Of a DNA stretch of 64,000 bases, positions 1 through 7,562 are shown piece after piece; the stretch's first letter is position 1; each line of letters begins with the position of its first letter. The position numbers were made by a program, and so were the translations under genes. Source of the stretch: Clostridium hydrogeniformans DSM 21757 (GTDB lineage: Bacteria > Bacillota > Clostridia > Clostridiales > Clostridiaceae); assembly GCF_000686705.1 (NCBI RefSeq), contig NZ_KK366004.1:678364-742363 (forward strand), in the 5' to 3' direction. Below the pieces are notes generated by a model that was given only the letters and a program-made list of their open reading frames with translations, was not told the origin of the DNA and searched no databases.

Positions 1-217
1 AAAGTACATAAACTATGCTTCAGATAAGATAAAGGAAGTAAAAAATCTTTCAGAAGAATTAGGTCATAAGGTTATGATAGAAGTAGATGGAGGAGTAGAT
101 TCCTCTAATATAAATCAGGTAGTAAGTTGTGGGGCAGATGTTATAGTCGCAGGATCTGCTGTATTTAAAAATGGGGAAATAGAGGAAAATGTAAAAAGAC
201 TTAGAGAGGCATTATAA
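1..217 (+). CDS. rpe: Ribulose-phosphate 3-epimerase, 3' end only
   Basis: The last 71 residues of the epimerase that interconverts D-ribulose 5-phosphate and D-xylulose 5-phosphate in the pentose phosphate pathway; the 5' part lies outside the window. The reading frame starts at base 2 and stops with TAA at 215-217. Visible are the VDGG segment carrying the conserved catalytic Asp (visible residues 28-31) and the GADVIVAGSAVF phosphate-binding strand and loop of the (beta/alpha)8 barrel. The next gene, thiN, starts one base after the stop, so the two are cotranscribed. The order rpe-thiN-spoVM-rpmB is that of Bacillus subtilis. Confidence 0.93.
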   Translation, partial: KYINYASDKIKEVKNLSEELGHKVMIEVDGGVDSSNINQVVSCGADVIVAGSAVFKNGEIEENVKRLREAL

Positions 218-218
218 G

Positions 219-854
219 ATGAAAATAGTGGTAATAGGAGGGGGAAATAAACCTTCCAAAGAGCTTCTTAAAAAAAGCTGTAATAATTGTGATCTTATAA
301 TTGCAGCGGACAAAGGGGCACAGTATTTATTTGAGGAAAATATATTTCCTAATATAGTTTTAGGAGATTTTGATTCCATAGATAATGAAATATTAGAAAA
401 GCTTAAGGAAAAGAATCTTAATATAGAAGTTTACCCTAAGGAAAAAGACTTTACAGATAGTGAGTTAGCTTTAAACATAGCCCTAAAGCATAATCCAGAA
501 GAAATAATTATTTTAGGGTGTATAGGTACAAGAATGGATCATGTTCTAGGTAATATTGGTCTTCTTTATAAGTGTTTAGAGAAAAATATAAAGGGAAAAC
601 TTGTAGATGATAATAATATAATTTTTTTAGTTAATAAGAGTACAACTTTAAAGAATGAGGGAATGAAATACATAGGATTTCAAGGCTTTAGAGATATGGT
701 ATCAGACTTTAATATAAGAGGAGCTAAGTATGACCTTTATAATCACAATTTAAAGTTCGGAGAGTGTATTACTGTATCTAATGAATTTATAGAAGATTCC
801 ATGGATATTATTTTTAATGAGGGAATTGTTATGGTTATATATTCAAATGATTAA
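219..854 (+). CDS. thiN: Thiamine pyrophosphokinase
   Basis: Transfers pyrophosphate from ATP to thiamine to make the cofactor thiamine diphosphate in the cytosol. The 211-aa length is normal for the family. The N-terminal catalytic domain shows AADKGA (residues 29-34), GDFDS (49-53) with acidic metal ligands, a DFTDSELAL segment near residue 77, and GTRMDH near residue 102. The C-terminal half is the beta-rich thiamine-binding domain. The ATG lies 1 bp after the rpe stop with only a weak purine-rich ribosome site inside the rpe end, which suggests translational coupling. The family assignment is firm; specificity for thiamine is inferred from the family and from the locus. Confidence 0.93.
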   Translation: MKIVVIGGGNKPSKELLKKSCNNCDLIIAADKGAQYLFEENIFPNIVLGDFDSIDNEILEKLKEKNLNIEVYPKEKDFTDSELALNIALKHNPEEIIILGCIGTRMDHVLGNIGLLYKCLEKNIKGKLVDDNNIIFLVNKSTTLKNEGMKYIGFQGFRDMVSDFNIRGAKYDLYNHNLKFGECITVSNEFIEDSMDIIFNEGIVMVIYSND

Positions 855-1030
855 GTATAGTTAATCATTTGGTTTTTAGAAATGAAATTAAACTTATCCA
901 GGGATTTTACTCTAGAGAAGTTTAATATGAAGTAATCAGTAAAAATAAAATTCCTAAGGATATATATATTTAGTAGGTTAGAGTATCTAAATAAGGTTAA
1001 AAATAATAATGTAATAAAAATTTATATAGT

Positions 1031-1092
1031 CACCAAAAAATTACTATATCATATAATGATATCAAAGCAAGTAAATTTTTGGTGATTTTTTT
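1031..1092 (+). terminator. Rho-independent terminator-like hairpin after thiN
   Basis: A 14-bp stem (1031-1044 against 1071-1084, one mismatch) encloses a 26-nt loop and is followed by seven T at 1086-1092. It is placed to end the rpe-thiN transcript. Its 3' arm contains GGTG, which is also the likely ribosome site of the small ORF starting at 1091, so the hairpin could also affect that gene. Confidence 0.6.
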
Positions 1093-1255
1093 GTCTAGAA
1101 AATTATGTCCAAGAACAGTTATTGGAATGGTTATAGGAGCAGTAGGTATGGGGATTTTACTTGCTGTACTTGTTCCTATATGGGGGTGGCTTTTAGTAGC
1201 AGGGGCAGCCTTAGTTTATATAGGGTGGTATGTTGCTGAATGTTTCAGAAGATAA
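1091..1255 (+). CDS. Small two-helix membrane protein, 54 aa, function unknown
   Basis: A short ORF starting at TTG 1091 and ending at TAA 1253-1255. An in-frame GTG at 1082 and an ATG at 1127 are alternative starts. TTG 1091 is preferred because GGTGAT lies 4-5 bases upstream. After a short basic start (SRKLCPRT) come two hydrophobic stretches, roughly residues 10-26 and 28-47, separated by a short P-I-W-G turn, ending in a basic CFRR tail. This predicts a hairpin membrane protein with both ends in the cytoplasm. It sits directly before spoVM, so a sporulation role is conceivable but is only a guess. I do not recognise the family. Confidence 0.5.
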   Translation: MSRKLCPRTVIGMVIGAVGMGILLAVLVPIWGWLLVAGAALVYIGWYVAECFRR

Positions 1256-1285
1256 TATATATGGAAATTATTATGGGAGGATGTT

Positions 1286-1354
1286 ATGAAGATTATTGCT
1301 ATTAAAGTACCTAAATTTATATCAAAAATAATAAAAATATTTAAAAGAAAGTAG
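1286..1354 (+). CDS. spoVM: Stage V sporulation protein M, 22-aa amphipathic peptide
   Basis: A 22-codon ORF with a good ribosome site (GGGAGG, 5 bases before ATG 1286). The peptide begins MKIIAIKVPKF and continues as an alternating Ile/Lys amphipathic helix. Bacillus SpoVM begins MKFYTIKLPKF, so Lys2, Ile6, Lys7, Pro9, Lys10 and Phe11 match, including Pro9, which is known to matter for sensing membrane curvature. It also occupies the same place as B. subtilis spoVM, between thiN and rpmB. In Bacillus the peptide inserts in the convex forespore outer membrane and anchors the coat ATPase SpoIVA. Family and function are inferred from this motif and synteny. It is slightly shorter than the 26-aa Bacillus peptide. 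Confidence 0.82.
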   Translation: MKIIAIKVPKFISKIIKIFKRK

Positions 1355-1383
1355 AACAAAAGAATATGAAAAAGACAAAATAA

Positions 1384-1419
1384 AAAATGCAATTGTTATT
1401 TACAACTGCATTTTTTGTT
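1384..1419. terminator. Bidirectional terminator between spoVM and rpmB
   Basis: A-run, a stem of about 9 bp (TGCAATTGT against ACAACTGCA, one wobble pair), short AT loop, then a T-run. A-rich sequence on one side and T-rich on the other lets it end transcription from both spoVM (forward) and rpmB (reverse). Confidence 0.75.
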
Positions 1420-1426
1420 TTGCCTT

Positions 1427-1618
1427 TTATATAGCACGTTGAACCTTTCCGGATCTTAAGCATCTTGTACAAACATGAACAGTTTTAGGTGTTCCGTTAA
1501 CTACTGCCTTAACTTTCTTTACGTTTGGAGCCCATTTTCTCTTTGATTGTCTATGAGAGTGGCTGTACTGTACTCCAGAAATAACACCCTTGTTGCAAAC
1601 TTCGCATCTTCTTGACAT
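1427..1618 (-). CDS. rpmB: 50S ribosomal protein L28
   Basis: A 63-aa component of the large ribosomal subunit. It has two CxxC pairs, CEVC (residues 5-8) and CTRC (51-54), the zinc-ribbon version of L28, and the conserved basic SHSHRQSKRKW segment. An AGGAGGTG ribosome site precedes the ATG on the reverse strand. It is transcribed opposite to its neighbours as a single-gene unit ending at the shared bidirectional terminator, as in other Firmicutes. Confidence 0.97.
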   Translation of the reverse strand: MSRRCEVCNKGVISGVQYSHSHRQSKRKWAPNVKKVKAVVNGTPKTVHVCTRCLRSGKVQRAI

Positions 1619-1754
1619 TATAAAACACCTCCTCTAACCCTACGAAGAATAGTCTTCAATCATAACGTAAGTTATTTTAACATAAAGTCAATATGGTTTG
1701 CAAGTGAAATATTAGTATATCTTAAAAAATAATTAATTAACTTATTTAATTTCC

Positions 1755-1783
1755 TTGAATAAATCCTGTAATTAATATAGAAT
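1755..1783 (+). promoter_or_regulatory. Putative sigma-A promoter for yloU-fakA
   Basis: TTGAAT at 1755-1760, a 17-bp spacer, TAGAAT at 1778-1783, about 30 bp before the yloU ribosome site. The spacing is right and the location matches the start of a new forward operon after the reverse rpmB gene. Confidence 0.5.
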
Positions 1784-1818
1784 ATACTATATGGAATTTT
1801 TCAAGGAGGAGAATGATT

Positions 1819-2166
1819 ATGATAGGTTTTTCCAATGAAAGCGGATATGTAGGATATTCAGAAGAAGTTATAGCTAATATAGTAGGTCTTTCCACTATGG
1901 AATGCTACGGAGTCGTTGGAATGGCTTCAAAGAACGCAACTGACGGATTTTGGGAGCTTATGAGAGCTGAGAACCTAAGTAAGGGTGTTAAGATAAATAG
2001 TAAAGATGATGAGCTTAATATAGAACTTTTTGTTGTAGTTCAATATGGAACTAAAATATCTGTTATAGCAGATAATATAATTCAAAAGGTTAAATATAAT
2101 GTAGAAAATTATACAGGTTTAAAAGTTAACAGTGTAACAGTGAATGTACAAGGTGTGAGAGTCTAG
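1819..2166 (+). CDS. yloU: Asp23/Gls24 family protein YloU
   Basis: A 115-aa cytosolic member of the Asp23/Gls24 (alkaline-shock) family, whose biochemical role is poorly defined. It shows the usual start with an alternating beta pattern and GYSEEVIANIVGLSTMECYGVVGM, and ends in the VNSVTVNVQGVRV beta strand. An ATG at 1813 is also in frame, but AAGGAGGA (1803-1810) is only 2 bases from it and 8 bases from ATG 1819, so 1819 is chosen. It is immediately followed by the fakA-like gene, whose ribosome site overlaps this gene's stop. This pair is conserved next to recG across Firmicutes and suggests a shared role in fatty-acid or membrane homeostasis. Confidence 0.85.
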   Translation: MIGFSNESGYVGYSEEVIANIVGLSTMECYGVVGMASKNATDGFWELMRAENLSKGVKINSKDDELNIELFVVVQYGTKISVIADNIIQKVKYNVENYTGLKVNSVTVNVQGVRV

Positions 2167-2176
2167 GAGGTACAGA

Positions 2177-3826
2177 ATGAAGTATTCAAAAATAAATGGT
2201 GAAAATTTTTATAACATGGTTATAAATGCTTCAAATAGATTAGAAGAGCAAAAGGAGTTTGTAAACTCTTTAAATGTGTTTCCAGTACCAGACGGAGATA
2301 CTGGAACTAACATGTCTATGACTTTTAGATCTGCAGTGAAAGAAATAGAAAACATGGATGTATCCTCAATTGGGGAAGTAGCAAAGAAACTTGCTAAAGG
2401 AGCCCTTATGGGAGCAAGAGGAAACTCAGGAGTAATATTATCTCAAATATTACGAGGAATATCTAAAGGCCTTGATGGAAAAGAAGCGGTAGATGCTGAA
2501 GAGTTTTCAAATGCTTTATTAGAGGGTAGCAAGGCGGCTTATAAGGCTGTTATGAGACCTATAGAAGGTACTATCCTTACTGTGGTAAGGGCTGCAGGAG
2601 AGGCAGCAGTTGCGTCTAAAAAGAAAGATGTAACGGAGTTAATGGAAGAAGTGTGTATAAAGAGTAATGACATGCTGAATAAAACTCCAGAGATGCTTCC
2701 AGTACTTAAAAGTGCAAAGGTAGTAGATTCAGGTGGAATGGGTCTTTTAATTATCTTAAAGGGAATGCATGAGGCTTTAAATAATGATATAAAGGCAGTA
2801 ATACAAGATGCGGTAGCGTCTAAAGAAAATGTATCAGCTGCAAATAATTTAGAGTTAAATGCAGAGGATATAAAGTTTGGTTATTGTACAGAGTTTATAA
2901 TCTTAGGAAATGCGGATAAGGCAGATAACTTTAAGGAAGAAATTGAAGTTTTAGGTGACTCTATGATAGTAGTTGGATATGAGGATGTAATAAAGGTTCA
3001 TATTCATACTAATGATCCAGGAGCAGTTTTAGCTAAGGCAGTTACCTTAGGAGAATTATCTAAGATAAAAATAGATAATATGAGGGAAGAACATAGAAGT
3101 CTTGTTGTAGATCAGAATGAATATGAAAAGATAGAGACTGCAATTTCTAATGAATCAACTGAGAGAAAGAAATATGCCTTTGTTTCTGTAGCTATGGGAG
3201 AAGGAATTAAGGATATTTTTGAAGACCTTGGAGTTGATTATGTCATTGAAGGTGGCCAGACAATGAATCCAAGTACTGAGGATATAATGAAGGCTGTTAA
3301 TGACATAAATGCAGATAATATATTTATACTTCCAAACAATAAGAACATAATAATGGCTGCCAATCAAGCAGCAGATCTTTCAGAAGATAAAAATGTGGTG
3401 GTTATACCAACAAAGACAATTCCACAAGGAATAGTATGTGTTACTATGTTTAATCCAGAAGCTGAAGTTAAGGACAATGTAGAAGCAATGGAAGATGCTA
3501 TGAGCAGCGTTAAAACAGGATCTATAACTTATGCAGTTAGGGATACTGAAATGGATGGAAACATAATAAAAGAGGGAAATATCCTAGGTCTTGTAGAAGG
3601 TAAAATTAAAGAAGTGGGAGAAGATGTCATAGAAACAACTAATGAGGTTATAAAATCTATGGTAGATGACGAAAGTTCTTTAATAACACTTTTCTATGGT
3701 AGTGATATAGATGAAGAGAAGGCTAAGAGTCTACAAGAGAATCTTGAAGAACTATATGAAGACTTAGACGTTCAAATGTATAAGGGTCAGCAGCCATTAT
3801 ATTATTTTATAATTTCTGTTGAATAA
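2177..3826 (+). CDS. fakA: DAK-family fatty acid kinase-like protein (YloV/FakA)
   Basis: A 549-aa protein with an N-terminal DhaL-type kinase domain. DGDTGTNM at residues 39-46 is the Mg-ADP binding loop and GARGNSGVILSQ at 79-90 is the second nucleotide motif. A middle linker and a C-terminal domain ending near residue 549 follow, the layout of Staphylococcus FakA and Bacillus YloV. FakA phosphorylates fatty acids held by a FakB (DegV-like) partner so that they can enter phospholipid synthesis. No fakB is seen here. The ribosome site (AGGAGG) overlaps the yloU stop. A terminator follows directly. The kinase fold is clear; the fatty-acid substrate comes from family knowledge. Confidence 0.85.
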   Translation: MKYSKINGENFYNMVINASNRLEEQKEFVNSLNVFPVPDGDTGTNMSMTFRSAVKEIENMDVSSIGEVAKKLAKGALMGARGNSGVILSQILRGISKGLDGKEAVDAEEFSNALLEGSKAAYKAVMRPIEGTILTVVRAAGEAAVASKKKDVTELMEEVCIKSNDMLNKTPEMLPVLKSAKVVDSGGMGLLIILKGMHEALNNDIKAVIQDAVASKENVSAANNLELNAEDIKFGYCTEFIILGNADKADNFKEEIEVLGDSMIVVGYEDVIKVHIHTNDPGAVLAKAVTLGELSKIKIDNMREEHRSLVVDQNEYEKIETAISNESTERKKYAFVSVAMGEGIKDIFEDLGVDYVIEGGQTMNPSTEDIMKAVNDINADNIFILPNNKNIIMAANQAADLSEDKNVVVIPTKTIPQGIVCVTMFNPEAEVKDNVEAMEDAMSSVKTGSITYAVRDTEMDGNIIKEGNILGLVEGKIKEVGEDVIETTNEVIKSMVDDESSLITLFYGSDIDEEKAKSLQENLEELYEDLDVQMYKGQQPLYYFIISVE

Positions 3827-3830
3827 ATAT

Positions 3831-3854
3831 AAAAAAGCCTTCGGGCTTTTTTTA
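3831..3854 (+). terminator. Rho-independent terminator after fakA
   Basis: AAAAAAGCC, a TTCG tetraloop, then GGC and a T-run: a compact, strong intrinsic terminator just after the fakA stop. recG follows 23 bp later with its own ribosome site, so recG is either a read-through gene or has a promoter I cannot place. Confidence 0.85.
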
Positions 3855-3876
3855 TTTGAGTTAAGGAGAGGATACA

Positions 3877-5910
3877 GTGAATATTTATAGCTATGTTCAT
3901 GAATTAAAGGGAGTTGGACCTAAGGCAAAAGAAGCCTTAAATAAAGCGGGTATATATACTATTTTAGATTTGCTTTTATATTTCCCAAGAGATTATGAAA
4001 ACATAGATTTGAATATAGATATAGAGGATATAGATGAAAAACAAAAAATTGCTTTAGATTGTACTTTAATTGAGGTTAAAAGAGATGTGAGAACTCAAAC
4101 TAAAAAGACCTTAACAACCCTTATATTTAATTATAAGGGACTAAAAGTTAGGGCAGTTTGGTTTAATCAACCTTATATAAAGATGACTTTTAAAATAGGA
4201 GAAACATATAAACTTCTTGGAAAGTATAAGAAAAAAGGAAAAGACCTTGAAGTTATGAATCCACTAAATGCATGTAAGGAACTTGATAAAACAGAAATAA
4301 TACCTAAGTATAATTTAAATAGTAATCTTACAAATAAACTTTTATCAAAGCTTATTCATGGAGTATTAGACAATGTGTTGATAAAAGAGAATCTGCCTTT
4401 AAATATAGTAGATAAATATAACTTTATATCTTTAAATGATTCCATAAGGGAAATACATTTTCCAAAGGACAGAGTAACTTTAAAAAAAGCTAAGGATAGG
4501 TTGAAGTTTCAAGAGCTTTTCACCTATTCTGTAAAAATACTGATGCTTAAAAACCATATAAAGGGAGACAGAAAAGGAATAGGATTTAAAATCTCAGAAG
4601 AATTAGCTTTGCTTAAGGAAAAGTTACCTTTTTCCTTAACTAAGGCTCAAAGTAGGGTAATGAGAGAAATTCTTATAGATGAAAAGAAGACCAGTCCTAT
4701 GAATAGATTAGTTCAAGGAGATGTAGGAAGTGGAAAAACCATAATAGCCATAATAGCCATGTTTAATGTAATAAAAAATGGGTATCAAGGAGTATTTATG
4801 GCACCTACTGAAATTTTAGCAAATCAACATTACTTAGAGATTCTTAAGGTACTAGAGGGCTTTGATGTGGAAGTAGAGCTTTTAACAGGAAGTACTAAAG
4901 GAAAAGAAAAGCTAAGGATTAAAGAAAGAATAAGAAATGGTGATCCTATAATAGTGGTGGGAACTCATGCCTTAATAGAAGATGATGTGGAGTTTAAGAG
5001 GTTAGGGATGGTGATAACCGATGAACAGCATAGGTTTGGTGTTCATCAAAGGAGTAGGCTTATAAATAAAAATGAAGAAGCTGATGTTTTAGTTATGACA
5101 GCAACTCCTATACCTAGAACTTTATCCTTATATCTTTATAGTGATTTGGATATATCTATAATAGATGAGTTACCTCCAGGAAGACAAAAGATAGATACTG
5201 TATTTTATAATGAGGAAAATAGAAGCCTTGGATATGAGCTTGCATTAGAGGAGATTAAGAAGGGAAGGCAGGTTTATATAGTTTGTCCCTTAATTGAAGA
5301 AAATGAGGACTTAAAGATTAAGTCTGTAGAGGAAACTTATGAGTATTTAGTAGAAGGACTTCTTAAAGGGGTACCTATTGAAATTCTCCATGGAAAAATG
5401 AAGCCAAAAGAAAAAGATGAAATAATGAAAAGATTTAAGGTTGGAGAAACAAAAGTATTAATATCAACCACAGTAATTGAGGTTGGAGTCAATGTGCCTA
5501 ATGCTAGTGTTATGATAATTGAAAATGCAGAAAGGTTTGGACTATCTCAGCTTCATCAGTTAAGAGGAAGAGTTGGGCGTGGCAGACATAAATCTTACTG
5601 TATATTAATTGCTAAGGCTAATAACAATGTAACTAAAAAGAGAATGCAAATAATGACTATGAGCAGTGATGGGTTTTATATTGCAGAACAAGACCTTAAA
5701 ATAAGAGGGGGCGGAGAACTCTTTGGATTTAGGCAACATGGGGATAATGGGCTTATATTAAGTGATTTTGTAGAAGATATAGATATACTAAAGGCTGCCA
5801 ATAATGATGCTAAATTTGTTGTAGAAAGTAACACTATGGAAAATATAAAGATATGTAAGGAAATAGTAAACTCTTTAGAAAATACAACAAAATACATATG
5901 CTTTAATTAA
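3877..5910 (+). CDS. recG: ATP-dependent DNA helicase RecG
   Basis: A 677-aa monomeric SF2 helicase that remodels stalled replication forks and branch-migrates Holliday junctions. An N-terminal wedge/OB domain comes first; the helicase core has Walker A GDVGSGKT (281-288), APTE motif Ia (309-312), DEQH motif II (382-385), TATPIPRT motif III, and QLRGRVGRG motif VI near residue 565. The C-terminal TRG region (EQDLKIRGGGELFG) is present. Start is GTG 3877 behind AAGGAGAGG. The length is normal for the family. Confidence 0.97.
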   Translation: MNIYSYVHELKGVGPKAKEALNKAGIYTILDLLLYFPRDYENIDLNIDIEDIDEKQKIALDCTLIEVKRDVRTQTKKTLTTLIFNYKGLKVRAVWFNQPYIKMTFKIGETYKLLGKYKKKGKDLEVMNPLNACKELDKTEIIPKYNLNSNLTNKLLSKLIHGVLDNVLIKENLPLNIVDKYNFISLNDSIREIHFPKDRVTLKKAKDRLKFQELFTYSVKILMLKNHIKGDRKGIGFKISEELALLKEKLPFSLTKAQSRVMREILIDEKKTSPMNRLVQGDVGSGKTIIAIIAMFNVIKNGYQGVFMAPTEILANQHYLEILKVLEGFDVEVELLTGSTKGKEKLRIKERIRNGDPIIVVGTHALIEDDVEFKRLGMVITDEQHRFGVHQRSRLINKNEEADVLVMTATPIPRTLSLYLYSDLDISIIDELPPGRQKIDTVFYNEENRSLGYELALEEIKKGRQVYIVCPLIEENEDLKIKSVEETYEYLVEGLLKGVPIEILHGKMKPKEKDEIMKRFKVGETKVLISTTVIEVGVNVPNASVMIIENAERFGLSQLHQLRGRVGRGRHKSYCILIAKANNNVTKKRMQIMTMSSDGFYIAEQDLKIRGGGELFGFRQHGDNGLILSDFVEDIDILKAANNDAKFVVESNTMENIKICKEIVNSLENTTKYICFN

Positions 5911-5985
5911 TGAAGCTAAATTTATTTTGTAGACTTTCTTTACTTATGATAAAATAATATAAAGCAGACTAAAGGAGGACAAAAA

Positions 5986-6543
5986 ATGAGAATAATTGCA
6001 GGTCGTGCTAAAGGAAGAAGGATTTTGTCTCCAGATACTATGGAAACAAGACCTACCTTAGATAGGGTTAAAGAAAACATTTTTAACATAATACAGAATT
6101 ATGTTAGAGATTCAGTGGCTTTAGATGTTTTTGCAGGAACAGGAAGCTTAGGTTTAGAAGCAGTTAGTAGAGGGGCAAAAGAATGTTATTTAATTGACAA
6201 GAGCCCAGTTACATTTCCACTTCTGAAAAAGAATGTGGAAAACTTAAAATTTCAAGATGAATGTACTTGTTTAAATATGAATGCCTATGATGCTCTTAAA
6301 AGATTCATAGATAATAATAAAGTTTTTAACTTAATATTTATAGACCCTCCTTATCTAAAGGATATGATTCCAAAAGCTATAGATATGATAACTGAAGGAA
6401 ATCTATTAGATCCTAATGGGTTAATTGTAACTAAAATAGATTCCACAGAGGATATTTATAAGGGGAATCATAGGATTGAATTAATAAACGAAAGAATATA
6501 CGGAAATACAACAGTGTGTTTTTATAAGTATAAGGAGGATTAA
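5986..6543 (+). CDS. rsmD: 16S rRNA m2G966 methyltransferase RsmD
   Basis: A 185-aa S-adenosylmethionine-dependent enzyme that methylates a guanine in helix 31 of 16S rRNA. The Rossmann core shows [13 protein letters not shown] (47-59) for cofactor binding and the DPPY catalytic motif (120-123). The N-terminal [12 protein letters not shown] and [15 protein letters not shown] segments are typical. AAAGGAGGA precedes the ATG. coaD begins 3 bp after the stop, the classical rsmD-coaD pair. Confidence 0.95.
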   Translation: MRIIAGRAKGRRILSPDTMETRPTLDRVKENIFNIIQNYVRDSVALDVFAGTGSLGLEAVSRGAKECYLIDKSPVTFPLLKKNVENLKFQDECTCLNMNAYDALKRFIDNNKVFNLIFIDPPYLKDMIPKAIDMITEGNLLDPNGLIVTKIDSTEDIYKGNHRIELINERIYGNTTVCFYKYKED

Positions 6544-6545
6544 TC

Positions 6546-7025
6546 ATGAGAAGGGCTGTTTACCCTGGAAGTTTTGATCCTGTAACTAATGGACACTTGG
6601 ATATAATAAAAAGAGCTTCAAAGATCTTTGATGAAGTTATAGTGGTGGTTTTAGTTAATGTGGATAAAAAAGGACTTTTTAGCAATGAAGAAAGGGTAGA
6701 ACTTATAAAAAGAGTTACGAAATCCTATAAAAATGTTAGAGTTGAAAGCTATAATGGATTACTTATAGACTTTATGAAATGTGAAGATGTTAAAGTTATA
6801 ATAAAAGGTTTAAGGGCAGTTTCAGATTTTGAGTATGAATTTCAAATGGCTTTAATGAACAATAAGCTAGATTCAACAGTTGAAACCCTATTTATGATGA
6901 CCAATGCAAAATACTCTTATTTAAGTTCATCCTCAGTAAAGCAGGTAGCAAAATTTGGAGGGTGTATTAAAGGACTAGTGCCAGAAGAAATAATAGAAGA
7001 TGTAGTGAGGAAAATAAAAGAATAG
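6546..7025 (+). CDS. coaD: Phosphopantetheine adenylyltransferase
   Basis: A 159-aa enzyme that joins 4'-phosphopantetheine and ATP to give dephospho-CoA, the penultimate step of coenzyme A synthesis. It shows [15 protein letters not shown] with the nucleotidyltransferase TNGH signature at 14-17, [12 protein letters not shown] near residue 87, and a C-terminal SSSSVKQVA loop equivalent to the ISSTxxR motif. Its ribosome site lies across the rsmD stop, so the two are translationally close. Confidence 0.97.
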   Translation: MRRAVYPGSFDPVTNGHLDIIKRASKIFDEVIVVVLVNVDKKGLFSNEERVELIKRVTKSYKNVRVESYNGLLIDFMKCEDVKVIIKGLRAVSDFEYEFQMALMNNKLDSTVETLFMMTNAKYSYLSSSSVKQVAKFGGCIKGLVPEEIIEDVVRKIKE

Positions 7026-7037
7026 GGGGAGAGCTAG

Positions 7038-7562
7038 ATGGAGGTTATAGAGTTAATCGATTATCTTCATGAATTAGTAGATACGGCTCCTAAGGTTCCT
7101 ATATCTGGTAAGGTAGTTTTAGATAAGAAGGAGCTATTAAGCATATTAGATGATATAGTTTCATATCTTCCAGATGAACTTAAAAAAGCCCAGTGGGTTT
7201 TAGGAGAAAAGGACAGAATGCTTTCAGAAGCTAAACATCAATATGATTCAATGATGAAGGAATGTCAGGATATAAGAAGGAAGCAAATAGAAAGTCATGA
7301 TATAACCAAAGAGGCGGAAGTTAGGGCTCATGACATAATAAATAAAGCTCAAAGAGAAGCAAAAGAAATGATGATTGGGTCAAGAGATTATGCTGATGAG
7401 GTTCTTTGCACCTTAGATAAAGAAATAGAAGAAAAAGGACGAATGCTTTTAGAAAGCATGAAAAAAGATATGGACGGTTATTTAACATCCATATCTAAGG
7501 ATATGATAAATTCAACAAAGATAATAAGAGAGAACATAAAAGAATTAAGAAATATTAAATAG
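7038..7562 (+). CDS. Conserved clostridial coiled-coil protein, function unknown
   Basis: A 174-aa soluble protein. Residues 1-50 form a short region with alternating hydrophobics. Residues about 50-174 are strongly charged, with heptad-like spacing (many K/E/R, KAQREAKEMM) and no transmembrane span, so a long coiled coil is predicted. Similar proteins in this position are sometimes labelled ATPase, but I see no Walker motif or other nucleotide-binding motif. It follows coaD by 12 bp and so belongs to the rsmD-coaD operon. Its last 18 bp overlap the end of the convergent ylbJ gene. The coiled coil resembles DivIVA- or stalk-type proteins only in general character. Confidence 0.7.
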   Translation: MEVIELIDYLHELVDTAPKVPISGKVVLDKKELLSILDDIVSYLPDELKKAQWVLGEKDRMLSEAKHQYDSMMKECQDIRRKQIESHDITKEAEVRAHDIINKAQREAKEMMIGSRDYADEVLCTLDKEIEEKGRMLLESMKKDMDGYLTSISKDMINSTKIIRENIKELRNIK

